Part shown: positions 1 through 8,247 of the stretch, piece after piece
How the letters are laid out: every line of letters starts with the position of its first letter
Numbering within the stretch: position 1 is the stretch's first letter
NCBI GenBank assembly: GCA_965221175.1
Contig: OZ244867.1
Location: 1,240,001 to 1,304,000 of the forward strand
Length of the DNA stretch: 64,000 nt
Source: JAJDZL01 sp965221175
Lineage (GTDB): Bacteria; Pseudomonadota; Gammaproteobacteria; Arenicellales; JAJDZL01
Reading direction: 5' to 3'
Notes under the pieces: model-generated
The model's database searches: none
Told to the model about the DNA's origin: nothing
Seen by the model: the letters and a program-made list of their open reading frames with translations, nothing else
Program-made: the position numbers and the translations under genes

Positions 1-1558
1 CGCCCTTCATCTCAAGACCATCCATGATGTCATCTGGCGTGTATACATTACTACCATCCGACCCGCCAATTGAAAATGCATGTTCCCGTCCAACACCATC
101 CCTGCGCCATTTTGAACCGGTTGCGAAAACGACTCGCTCCGCGTTGAATTCAACAATATCTGAAGGGGTAAGTTCGCTTGCAGGATACAGTTCCACATTG
201 GTCAGTTGATGAAGCTGCTGTAGTCGATAGTCGCGTACTCGTCCCCAGGCAGACAGCCCCGGCAGTTTGCTTTCTCGACTTACACGGCCGCCGAAGTGCT
301 CCAGCGACTCGGCTACAGCCACTTTGTGTCCCCGTTTACCCAGGGCTACCGCACATTCCAAGCCGGCAGGACCTCCGCCGACAATCAATATGAAATCTTC
401 GGAATTGGCCAATGGAATAATTTCCGGATGCCAGCCTCGACGCCACTCTTCGCCCATGGTCGGGTTCTGCGTGCAGCGGATCGGCGTAATCGTGTAGTCT
501 CCCGAAACACAGATATTGCAGCCGATACATTCGCGGATATCTTCGATCCTCCCCTCTTCAATTTTCTTCGGCAAAAAGGGATCTGCAATCGAGGGTCGAG
601 CTGCTCCGATCATGTCCAGCACACCTCGGCGAATTTGGGAAACCATGGTATCTGGTGAGGTAAATCGGCCGACGCCAACCACAGGTTTTGTAGTTACACT
701 CTTCACTGCCCGGATATATTGTTCCTGAAATCCTTCCGGCTGAAAGCGCGAAGTTGCGGAGTCATTGTCCCAATCGCTGATATTGACGTCCCAAATGTCG
801 GGCAGTTCCGCCAACATGCTGACAATTTCGATTCCTTCTCCATCACACTCCAGCCCCTCGGCACCCAGCAATTCATCCACCATCAGGCGAACCGCAATTC
901 CGCAGGTATCTCCAACCGCTTCCTTGGCATCAATAATGAGTTCCTTTAAAAACCGTACCCGGTTTTCCAGCGAGCCGCCATATTCGTCTGTACGTTGATT
1001 AAATTTACGGGAGATGAACTGTGCAGGCAAAGTCAGCATATGGGCTGCATATACATACACGATGTCGAAACCGCAGGTCCTGGCTCGAAGTGCTGCCTTT
1101 CGGTAGATCGCTCGCATTTCCCGGATGTCGCGTAGCGTCATCTCGCTGGCATAAGCAGGATCATGACTTGGGTTCGGACCCGCAGACGGTGCTAGTGCTA
1201 CGCTTCGCGTGAAATGATTCGGGGCATGAATTCCATTGTGAGCCAGTTCAATGGCGGCCAGGGAACCGTGTTCGTGAACCGCTTCCACCATCCGTACATG
1301 TTGCGGGATATCGGCATCACTCCACAACCGTTGTTCAACATAAGGAGAAACGTCGGAGGTGTGATGAATGTCACATTCTTCAGTAGAAACGACTGCCCAG
1401 CCGCCCTCCGCTTTCATTCCTCGCATCGCAGCAGCCGTATTGGGCTTCTGATATCCCATTCCGCAGCAATGCGGAACCTGATAAAACCGGTTGCGGGCTA
1501 CAACCGGCCCTATCTGTACCGGCTCAAACAGAATGTCGTAACGCGGGTCTCGGTGCAT
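1..1558 (-). CDS. Dimethylamine/trimethylamine dehydrogenase-family flavoprotein (C-terminus beyond window)
   Basis: The frame is open from an ATG at 1558 to the left edge (519 codons), so the last part is outside the window. The family oxidatively demethylates or deaminates small amines with FMN, one 4Fe-4S cluster and an ADP-binding domain, passing electrons to ETF. The N-terminus has the NRFYQVPHC motif; Cys31 matches the cysteine that binds FMN covalently in trimethylamine dehydrogenase. Cluster cysteines are 344, 347 and 350 (CIGCNIC) and 362. A dinucleotide-binding GGGPAGLE motif follows near residue 390. At the two aromatic-cage positions of trimethylamine dehydrogenase (Tyr60, Trp355) this protein has Glu61 and Asp354, so trimethylamine is an unlikely substrate; dimethylamine, histamine or another amine is more likely. 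It starts 9 nt after the aminotransferase stop and is the last visible gene of a four-gene operon. Confidence 0.9.
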   Translation of the reverse strand, partial: MHRDPRYDILFEPVQIGPVVARNRFYQVPHCCGMGYQKPNTAAAMRGMKAEGGWAVVSTEECDIHHTSDVSPYVEQRLWSDADIPQHVRMVEAVHEHGSLAAIELAHNGIHAPNHFTRSVALAPSAGPNPSHDPAYASEMTLRDIREMRAIYRKAALRARTCGFDIVYVYAAHMLTLPAQFISRKFNQRTDEYGGSLENRVRFLKELIIDAKEAVGDTCGIAVRLMVDELLGAEGLECDGEGIEIVSMLAELPDIWDVNISDWDNDSATSRFQPEGFQEQYIRAVKSVTTKPVVGVGRFTSPDTMVSQIRRGVLDMIGAARPSIADPFLPKKIEEGRIEDIRECIGCNICVSGDYTITPIRCTQNPTMGEEWRRGWHPEIIPLANSEDFILIVGGGPAGLECAVALGKRGHKVAVAESLEHFGGRVSRESKLPGLSAWGRVRDYRLQQLHQLTNVELYPASELTPSDIVEFNAERVVFATGSKWRRDGVGREHAFSIGGSDGSNVYTPDDIMDGLEMKG

Positions 1559-1567
1559 GGCAACCAG

Positions 1568-2965
1568 TCAACCGTTCCAGACTCCCTCTCGCACTAAATC
1601 ATCCATTGTCATCTGAATGCCGTCCCTCAGAATTTGTACGACTTCGTCCACCTGATCTCGGTCTAGAATCAATGGCGGCGACAGAACGTTGAGATGGGCA
1701 ATCGGGCGAACAATAAGTCCGAGCTTTTGGCAGTGCGCTGCAATTCGATCGCCAATTTTCACCTCATCATCGAAAATCTCCTTGCTCTGAACATTTTTCA
1801 CGTTTTCGATACACATCATGAAGCACTTGCCTCGCACGTCCCCCACGATTGGCAGTTCTCTCAACGTATTGAGCTGACTCTCGAAATACGGACCCACGTC
1901 ACGCACGTGTTCACAGATACCTTCGCGCTCCAAGATTTCAATGTTCTTGAGTGCGGCTCTACAGCAAACTGGATGTCCAGAGTAGGTGAATCCATGTGTA
2001 AACAGACTCCCATCGCTGGTCGGCGTACTAATCACTTCGTAGATCTCATCCGAAAGCAGGGTTGCGGATAAAGGCAAATAACCAGAGGAAATACCTTTTG
2101 CTGCGGTAATAATGTCCGGTGAAAGATCGAAAACGGGTTCAGATGCCAGCATGTGTCCAATTCGTCCAAATCCAGTGACCACTTCATCCGAAATATAGAT
2201 GACATCGTACTTCGCACACACGTCTTTTGTGCGCTTATGGTAGCCTTCTGGTGGAACAATTACGCCTCCTGCTCCCATGATCGGCTCAGCAATGAATGCA
2301 GCTACATTATCCGCACCCAAATCGACGATTCGCTGCTCAAGTTCCTCTACTAGAAAATCGCAGTATTCAGAGTCCGTCATGCCATCCGGTTTGCGGTATG
2401 GATTGGGACAGGATACATAGCTGACAAGATCCGGCGCAAGATCAAACCCAGTGTGATCTGCTTCAACGCCAGTCAGAGTCATTGCCAGATAAGTGCTGCC
2501 ATGATAGGCATCTATGCGAGAAATTATTTTCTTCTTTGAGGGTTTGCCCAACCGGTTGAAATAATAATGAATGATACGAACCGCGGTATCATTCGCCATC
2601 GAACCACCAGACCCGTAAAAAATATGATTCAGGTTTGCTGGCGCAAGTTCCGCCAGTTTGGCTGCAAGTTCCGCTGAAGGGGGAGTCGTAAGGTGATTGA
2701 ATGACGAATAATAAGGAATCGCACGCACCTGATCCGCAATGGCCTGTGCCATTTCCTCCCTGCCGTAGCCGATGTTCACGCACCAAAGACCGCCGATACC
2801 GTCAATGTACCGGCCCCCGTCACTGTCGAAAACATAAGCCCCATCTGCTTCTGCTACGACGAGAGAACCTTCCTTATGGAATACATTGAAATCGGTCCAC
2901 GGATGTATATAGTGATCCCGGTCTTTTTCCCACAAATCCTGTGTGTTGTATTCTTCTTTCAACAT
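1568..2965 (-). CDS. Class III (omega) aminotransferase
   Basis: PLP-dependent aminotransferase of fold type I, class III, of the omega-amino acid or polyamine:pyruvate kind, 465 residues. The GSGGSMANDTA stretch binds the cofactor phosphate, DEVVTGFGR holds the aspartate that pairs with the pyridine nitrogen, and AAKGISSGYLP holds the Schiff-base lysine. The ATG at 2965 is preferred because GGAG lies 9 nt upstream; a TTG 19 codons earlier would overlap the Rid gene. The neighbours (flavin monooxygenase, Rid protein, amine dehydrogenase-like protein) suggest it moves or removes an amino group in one amine-degradation pathway. The amine itself cannot be read from the sequence. Confidence 0.85.
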   Translation of the reverse strand: MLKEEYNTQDLWEKDRDHYIHPWTDFNVFHKEGSLVVAEADGAYVFDSDGGRYIDGIGGLWCVNIGYGREEMAQAIADQVRAIPYYSSFNHLTTPPSAELAAKLAELAPANLNHIFYGSGGSMANDTAVRIIHYYFNRLGKPSKKKIISRIDAYHGSTYLAMTLTGVEADHTGFDLAPDLVSYVSCPNPYRKPDGMTDSEYCDFLVEELEQRIVDLGADNVAAFIAEPIMGAGGVIVPPEGYHKRTKDVCAKYDVIYISDEVVTGFGRIGHMLASEPVFDLSPDIITAAKGISSGYLPLSATLLSDEIYEVISTPTSDGSLFTHGFTYSGHPVCCRAALKNIEILEREGICEHVRDVGPYFESQLNTLRELPIVGDVRGKCFMMCIENVKNVQSKEIFDDEVKIGDRIAAHCQKLGLIVRPIAHLNVLSPPLILDRDQVDEVVQILRDGIQMTMDDLVREGVWNG

Positions 2966-3015
2966 TTCCCTAATCTCCGATTGTCTTCTATTGTTTGTTT
3001 GGTCTCTAGGTGCGA

Positions 3016-3435
3016 TCAACAACAGTCTTGAGAAGAGACTGCGATTACATCAATCTCCATCACCCATTCGGGTTTTGCCAGACCCTGCACGATTAATCCT
3101 GTTGATACCGGAAAAACGCCTTTCAGCCACTTTCCGATCACGTGGTAAACCGACTCCCGATAAGCTCGGTCCGTAATGTATACAGTTATCTTGCATATAT
3201 CGTCGAGGCTGGAGCCAGCTTCTTCGAGCAACTGCTTGACATTTTTCATGGCTTGTTCGGTCTGAGCTGCAGGATCACCTGCTCCAATGACATTGCCTTC
3301 AAAATCGCTTCCGACCTGTCCCCTCAGAAAAATGAGATTTCCCGCCTTCACAACTTGGCACAGGTCATTATCCAGTGACTGATTCGTGTATGTGTCTCTG
3401 GTATTGAATTTACGCAGTCTTACATGCTCTGACAT
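3016..3435 (-). CDS. Rid-family (YjgF/YER057c/UK114) protein
   Basis: 139 residues with the Rid fold signature (VVKAGNLIFLRGQVG near residues 28-42 and a C-terminal VMEIDVIAV strand). RidA enzymes hydrolyse reactive enamines and imines made by PLP enzymes, using an arginine in a PxRS-type motif. Here the matching segment reads PVSTGLIV, so that arginine is absent and classical RidA deaminase activity is not expected. It belongs to one of the divergent Rid subfamilies often encoded in catabolic operons. GGGGAG lies just upstream of the ATG. It lies 20 nt after the monooxygenase gene and directly before the aminotransferase gene, so a role on an unstable nitrogen intermediate of this pathway is plausible. 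Confidence 0.85.
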   Translation of the reverse strand: MSEHVRLRKFNTRDTYTNQSLDNDLCQVVKAGNLIFLRGQVGSDFEGNVIGAGDPAAQTEQAMKNVKQLLEEAGSSLDDICKITVYITDRAYRESVYHVIGKWLKGVFPVSTGLIVQGLAKPEWVMEIDVIAVSSQDCC

Positions 3436-3455
3436 ATTGAACTCCCCACCTGGTG

Positions 3456-4907
3456 TTAGTCGGTAGTAATTTGGTCTGATAGACCTGCGGCTTTCTTAAC
3501 AAAGTTCAAAGCCTCAGTAAAATCATAGTTCATGAACACGGCATTCAGATGAGCGAAAGGCGGAGACTGAGCGAACAGCTGAAAAGTTAGCTTGTGCCCT
3601 GCATAGTCGGAGTTCAACAAATCTCGAGCCAATGCCAGTAGTTTCCTTCGATCTTCGTACTGCCACTCTTCGTTGATGGAGTAGTATTTTTCTAGCCAGG
3701 GTTTTATTTCTTCAATTTCAAAGTTTACCTTGTCCGGGGTCAAACAGATTTGTCCGCCGCACAACTCACGTGCCAGATGCATCATGTGAGGAAGCTGCGA
3801 ACAAGCCAGTACTCGGCCCGTGTAGAGAAGCGGTGGATTCGGCATCAGCAAACCTTTGGGGCTTACTTTGGCCTCCGCGATTGCAGCAGTCAGATGTGCA
3901 TTGATGCCTTCTCGATAACAAACCAGTTGCGCCAGTTTTTCGCGCACCGCCTGCTGTTTGTCGAGCCCGGTCTGGCGAACATTGAACAATGCTGCACCGA
4001 TCATCATGTCGGCAGTTTTCTGTATCCTCTGGACAAATGAGAACGCGCTATATCGGTGAAGCGTCGCACGAATAAATGTTGCGGCGCGAGTGTGCCGATA
4101 AAACAGTACATCTTCCCACGGAATTAACACATCGTCGAAAATCATCAGGGTATCAATTTCGTCAAACTTGTTTGAAAGTGGATAGTCTTCGATCGCAGCG
4201 CGCCCAGTGAATCCGCTTCTACAGATGTGCGTGATTCCTTTCGCATTCATTGGAACAATGACGCCGAGTGCATAATCCGATAATTTCTGATCACCCCAGT
4301 TTGCAATCGTCGGTTTGACAAACGCCTGGTCCGCATAAGCTGAAGCGGTTTCATATTTAGCACCGCGAATTACAATCCCAGCATCGGTTTCACGAACCAC
4401 ATGCAGAAGCATATCCGGGTCTTGATCTTGTGGGCGTTTGGAACGGTCACCTTTGGGGTCCGTGTTTGCAGAAACGTGGAATACATCATTTTTGATCACT
4501 CGGTCGATGTGATTCTTGATGTTCTCTGCAAAGCGAGGATCAATTTCCGCAAGAACATCGCTGCCGTCATAAAGCGACCACATTTCCCCTACGGTTTCAT
4601 CACCGACCCGGGTTACGACTCCAGCGATTTCGTTCAATACGACATCAACGCCTTTGCGTTTCCGATACCAGTCTTCCCGGACATAAGGCAATTTCAGAAG
4701 CGTGGCATTCGTATCACCGGCTTCGTCAACATAAGCAAGGAGGTCTTGATGCTCTTCCTCATGCGTCATATCGAACATCCGAGCTCGAATATCAACAACT
4801 GGCTTGAATGCGGGATGGGCAGATACATCATCGACTCGTTCGCCGTTCATCCAAACCACTCGACCGTCTCTTAGAGAATCTCGATATTCTTGTCCTGTTC
4901 GCAACAT
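3456..4907 (-). CDS. HpaB-type FADH2-dependent monooxygenase, large component
   Basis: 483 residues, the usual length for 4-hydroxyphenylacetate 3-monooxygenase oxygenase components and relatives (pyrrole-2-carboxylate and chlorophenol monooxygenases). The acyl-CoA-dehydrogenase-like fold is recognisable from the FDEIDTLMIFDDVLIPWEDV segment, the HRYSAFSFVQR helix and the C-terminal region around LARELCGGQ. Such enzymes take reduced FAD from a separate reductase (HpaC); no reductase gene is visible here, so it would have to come from elsewhere. It is the first gene of the operon that continues through Rid, aminotransferase and the amine dehydrogenase-like gene. The substrate is unknown; an aromatic or heteroaromatic amine is a guess from the neighbours. 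Confidence 0.85.
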   Translation of the reverse strand: MLRTGQEYRDSLRDGRVVWMNGERVDDVSAHPAFKPVVDIRARMFDMTHEEEHQDLLAYVDEAGDTNATLLKLPYVREDWYRKRKGVDVVLNEIAGVVTRVGDETVGEMWSLYDGSDVLAEIDPRFAENIKNHIDRVIKNDVFHVSANTDPKGDRSKRPQDQDPDMLLHVVRETDAGIVIRGAKYETASAYADQAFVKPTIANWGDQKLSDYALGVIVPMNAKGITHICRSGFTGRAAIEDYPLSNKFDEIDTLMIFDDVLIPWEDVLFYRHTRAATFIRATLHRYSAFSFVQRIQKTADMMIGAALFNVRQTGLDKQQAVREKLAQLVCYREGINAHLTAAIAEAKVSPKGLLMPNPPLLYTGRVLACSQLPHMMHLARELCGGQICLTPDKVNFEIEEIKPWLEKYYSINEEWQYEDRRKLLALARDLLNSDYAGHKLTFQLFAQSPPFAHLNAVFMNYDFTEALNFVKKAAGLSDQITTD

Positions 4908-5092
4908 AAGCTACGCTCCTAAATAAACATTCTATCTATTGCAGAAATTTCCGTATATAAATTGCCCAGCTCCAACCCAGAACCAAGTAAGCCTGAAAAT
5001 ATACCACAGTTTCTGTAGCGACTGGTGCCGCCGACCTTAACCTATAACGGGGAATTCGGAGATTTCTATTGCTGCCATCTTCATTGGAAGAT

Positions 5093-5122
5093 TAAAAAAA
5101 AGGCCGCCATTTCTGGCGGCCT
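5093..5122 (-). terminator. Rho-independent terminator after the DUF1127 gene
   Basis: Perfect 8-bp inverted repeat (aggccgcc / ggcggcct) with a 6-nt loop. On the minus strand it is followed by a run of eight T. It lies about 40 nt after the DUF1127 stop codon. Confidence 0.9.
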
Positions 5123-5159
5123 AAAAGTAGGAGGATAAAGCTACTAAAACAAGGAGTAA

Positions 5160-5471
5160 TTAAGCTGCAAGTTTGGGATGTTCAATGGTTTCAGATTCTT
5201 GCAAGTATTTAGGCTTACGCACTGTATCACTTGGTTCGGTTCTGCGCACCTTCCCATTAATTTGGCCTTCGACAACGTCTACAATCGAGTATCTCGGAAC
5301 TCCAATATCGGCGAGCTGTGCATCGCTCAGACTCTCAAGTTCTCGAATTGCCTTTCTGCGATTCCTTGCGACTTTGAACGCCAACATGAATTTACCAATC
5401 GTACTTCCGATTGAAACATAACGTCGTGCTCGTCTGAACGGACGAATGTCAATTAGATTATGAATTGTCAT
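5160..5471 (-). CDS. DUF1127 (YjiS-like) small protein
   Basis: 103 residues. The core (roughly residues 30-65) has the DUF1127 signature: a basic stretch, then RRKAIRELESLSDAQLADIG and a following arginine. These short basic proteins are widespread in proteobacteria; some have been linked to RNA turnover and phosphate or carbon metabolism, but no general function is established. The ATG at 5471 is chosen because AAGGA sits about 7 nt before it; an upstream start would add nine residues. The C-terminal 40 residues are polar and look extended. A 28-codon membrane-peptide gene lies 54 nt upstream on the same strand, and a strong terminator follows. Confidence 0.85.
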   Translation of the reverse strand: MTIHNLIDIRPFRRARRYVSIGSTIGKFMLAFKVARNRRKAIRELESLSDAQLADIGVPRYSIVDVVEGQINGKVRRTEPSDTVRKPKYLQESETIEHPKLAA

Positions 5472-5525
5472 TTCTGTTTCCTTTTGGGTGCTGCCCAATC
5501 TTAATAAATTAATAATTTTGTGTTG

Positions 5526-5612
5526 CTAGGCGACTAGGTTCGTGACCACGAAGAGCACTACTACTGCGCCGATAAATGCGAGTCCAACTCGGTCATGAAT
5601 TTTTTTAAACAT
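5526..5612 (-). CDS. 28-residue single-pass membrane peptide
   Basis: ATG-initiated 28-codon frame ending in TAG, with GAGGA at 7-8 nt upstream of the ATG. The product starts with a short basic head (FKKIHDR) followed by one hydrophobic segment of about 18 residues (GLAFIGAVVVLFVVTNLV), so it should insert as a single transmembrane helix. It is encoded just upstream of the DUF1127 gene on the same strand, so both may share a transcript. I recognise no family. The ribosome binding site and the clean head-plus-helix pattern support it as a real gene, but length alone cannot prove it. Confidence 0.6.
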   Translation of the reverse strand: MFKKIHDRVGLAFIGAVVVLFVVTNLVA

Positions 5613-6161
5613 TTGTGATTCCTCGATCGCGTTTCGTAAAATTTTTCAGTGATTCTGTTGTCTATTGACTTGTGTATAAGATAGTGTATTTCTGAACAAA
5701 TTCAATAGATACTTTTTCCTATATTCATGACTGTTTCTTCATGTATAAGAAGATTAATATAGGTCATTAAAGTTATGTTTTTATTTGCTCTATAGGTAAA
5801 GAATAGATTTCTCAAATTGATTTATTCGTGAGTTATTATTACAAATTCAAATCCAATGTTTCAATCGATATCTGCAGCAGTCATATCTGTGGCTAAATTC
5901 ATTGTGATTTTAAATGTTTGACACCTTTTCGCAGTCAACAACAAAGGGCATATTCAATATTTTGGTGTACAAAACCTAATTTCGCTATCATATTGGGCTT
6001 GATTGCAACATCTATATGACTCTCTTGGGTCATGCCTGAGGGTGCCCTGAGCACGACAGTACAAATCCACCCCGGGTTAGCGGTTGCTCGTCAATTATCG
6101 TCAACCAAGAATTCACAAAGAACTTAGCCTGATAATTGCAGGAATACTGAGGAAAATACTT
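5613..6161 (+). other. AT-rich intergenic region upstream of leuC
   Basis: About 550 bases of AT-rich DNA between the minus-strand small peptide gene and leuC. It should hold the divergent promoters for both. A TTGACA hexamer occurs near 5919, but no well-placed -10 partner follows. A very short frame (ATG ACT CTC TTG) near 6016 is not leucine-rich enough to be called a leader peptide. I see no gene or repeat here. Confidence 0.5.
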
Positions 6162-7574
6162 ATGGCAGTCGGCACGCTTTACAACAAAATTTGGGATCAA
6201 CACGTAGTTCGCCAACTCCAAACCGGGCAGTATCAGTTGTTCATTGGCTTGCACCTCATCCATGAAGTTACGAGCCCCCAAGCTTGCGACATGCTTCGGG
6301 AACGCGGACTAAAAGTTGCCTACCCGAATCTTACTATCGCAACCATTGATCACATCATTCCCACTACAGATCAGAATAGACCCTACCGTGACGTACAAGC
6401 GGAGAGGATGGCTCAGGCTCTTCAAGACAATACCTCTGAGTTCAGAATTCGTTATTTTGGTCAGGGGTCAGCGGAACAAGGAATCGTGCACGTCATCGGC
6501 CCAGAACTTGGCATGGTGCATCCGGGCATAACCGTCGCGTGCGGGGATTCCCATACTTCAACACACGGCGCTTTTGGAACCTTGGCATTCGGAATCGGCA
6601 CAACGCAAGTCGGAGATGTATTGGCAACTCAATGCCTCAGCATTGATCCCTTGAAAGTTCGTCGAATAGAAATTAACGGTGAACTGCAACAAGGCGTTTT
6701 CGCCAAGGATGTGATTCTCCATATCATCCGAAAGCTAGGGGTAAAAGCAGGAATCGGTTATGCCTATGAATATGCCGGCACGACGATTGAGGCGATGACC
6801 ATGGAACAGCGAATGACAGTCTGCAACATGTCAATTGAGGGAGGCGCCAGAGCCGGCTATGTCAATCCTGATCAAGTTACCTACAGTTATCTGCGTGGTC
6901 GACCCTACGCACCCTCAGAAGATGCCTGGCAACCAGCAATGGACTACTGGGAATCAATACGCTCGGAACCCGACGCGCAATATGACGACAAAGTCACAAT
7001 TTCCGCAGATGACATCACTCCGCACGTTACATGGGGCATCAATCCTGGACAGAGTGTCGGGATCGATGAAACTCTTCCGGATCCAGAAATGTTACCGGAT
7101 GGAGAACGCCAAACTGCCGAACGTGCATTTGAACATATGAAACTCGCTCCAGGTCAATCGATGTCCGGTGTGAAAATTGATGTTGTTTTCATCGGCAGTT
7201 GTACCAATTCTCGTATAGAAGACCTGCGCGCTGCGGCAGATGTGGTGAAAAATCAGAAAGTGTCAGGAAACGTTCGAGCAATCGTTGTACCGGGCTCGCA
7301 AGCGGTTGCGAAAAAATCTGTAGAAGAAGGTCTGGACCAAATCTTTATTGACGCTGGGTTGGAGTGGAGAGAACCCGGTTGCTCTATGTGTCTGGCGATG
7401 AACCCGGACAAGCTCCAGGGTGATGAAATCTGTGCGAGCACAAGCAATCGAAACTTTATCGGACGTCAAGGCAGTCCTCACGGGCGAACGCTGCTGATGT
7501 CACCGCAGATGGCCGCAGCCGCCGCAATCACCGGTGAAGTCACCGACATTCGCTCGCTACCTCATTGTGGATAA
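6162..7574 (+). CDS. leuC: 3-isopropylmalate dehydratase large subunit
   Basis: 470 residues, normal for LeuC. With LeuD it isomerises 2-isopropylmalate to 3-isopropylmalate in leucine biosynthesis, using a 4Fe-4S cluster. Visible landmarks are the VCGDSHTSTHGAFG-type segment, the first cluster cysteine in FIGSCTNSRIEDLR, the paired cysteines in GCSMCLAMN and the substrate segment CASTSNRNF. The start at 6162 (MAVGTLYNKI, matching the E. coli N-terminus) has GAGG about 9 nt upstream; an earlier in-frame ATG would add 26 unrelated residues. leuD follows after 16 nt. leuA and leuB are not next to it. Confidence 0.95.
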   Translation: MAVGTLYNKIWDQHVVRQLQTGQYQLFIGLHLIHEVTSPQACDMLRERGLKVAYPNLTIATIDHIIPTTDQNRPYRDVQAERMAQALQDNTSEFRIRYFGQGSAEQGIVHVIGPELGMVHPGITVACGDSHTSTHGAFGTLAFGIGTTQVGDVLATQCLSIDPLKVRRIEINGELQQGVFAKDVILHIIRKLGVKAGIGYAYEYAGTTIEAMTMEQRMTVCNMSIEGGARAGYVNPDQVTYSYLRGRPYAPSEDAWQPAMDYWESIRSEPDAQYDDKVTISADDITPHVTWGINPGQSVGIDETLPDPEMLPDGERQTAERAFEHMKLAPGQSMSGVKIDVVFIGSCTNSRIEDLRAAADVVKNQKVSGNVRAIVVPGSQAVAKKSVEEGLDQIFIDAGLEWREPGCSMCLAMNPDKLQGDEICASTSNRNFIGRQGSPHGRTLLMSPQMAAAAAITGEVTDIRSLPHCG

Positions 7575-7590
7575 CCAGGAGAACAAAAAG

Positions 7591-8199
7591 ATGAATGGCA
7601 AGATAGTTTCCGTATCGGGGAAAGGAATTGTCATCAGTGGTGATGACATTGACACCGATAGAATCATACCCGCCCGATTTCTAAAGGAGATTACCTTCTC
7701 AAATTTAGGCAAGTACCCGTTTCATGACGAGCGCTTTCACGATGACATGAGTAAGAAGAATCACCCATTCAATGACTGGGACCGACAAGGTGCAAAGGCA
7801 CTTTTCGTCAACAAGAATTTTGGGTGTGGATCAAGTCGAGAACATGCACCTCAAGCCCTCAAGCGATGGGGAATCCACGCAATTGTTGGAGAATCATTTG
7901 CAGAAATTTTCGGCTCAAACTGCATCACGCTCGGAATTCCTGCGGTTACAGTTTCCGAAAACGACATGAAAGAAATTCAACGGCTCTCTATGGATGACTC
8001 TGCACTGATATGGACTGTGGATCTTGAATCTTCTACAGTTTCCGGTGGTGAAAATTCATTCCAATTTCATATGCAGGAACACCATAAGGAAACATTGATG
8101 CAGGGTTTGTGGGACAGTACCGCTCTTCTACTTGAAAACATGGATGAGGTAGCAAATCTGTACCAATCTCTCCCTTATGCGAACAACTACAGCAACTAA
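7591..8199 (+). CDS. leuD: 3-isopropylmalate dehydratase small subunit
   Basis: 202 residues, typical of LeuD. It forms the swivelling domain partner of LeuC. The family signatures are DDIDTDRIIPARFLK near the N-terminus and NFGCGSSREHAPQAL near residue 75. GGAG lies upstream of the ATG at 7591, and the gene begins 16 nt after the leuC stop, so the two are cotranscribed. It converges with the MFS gene on the other strand; the short gap has a weak stem (agcaac/gttgct) but no T run. Confidence 0.95.
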   Translation: MNGKIVSVSGKGIVISGDDIDTDRIIPARFLKEITFSNLGKYPFHDERFHDDMSKKNHPFNDWDRQGAKALFVNKNFGCGSSREHAPQALKRWGIHAIVGESFAEIFGSNCITLGIPAVTVSENDMKEIQRLSMDDSALIWTVDLESSTVSGGENSFQFHMQEHHKETLMQGLWDSTALLLENMDEVANLYQSLPYANNYSN

Positions 8200-8247
8200 G
8201 GTTGCTAGTTGTCAGATAACATTTCAGATGCCAAAATAAGCCCGAAT

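Noticed and set aside
6030..6281. 83-residue minus-strand frame across the leuC start
   Set aside because: It is antisense to the well-supported leuC N-terminus and has no family features.
6162..8199. leuCD as part of the methylamine or amine-degradation pathways
   Set aside because: Motifs are those of ordinary isopropylmalate dehydratase, and the genes stand alone with their own upstream region.
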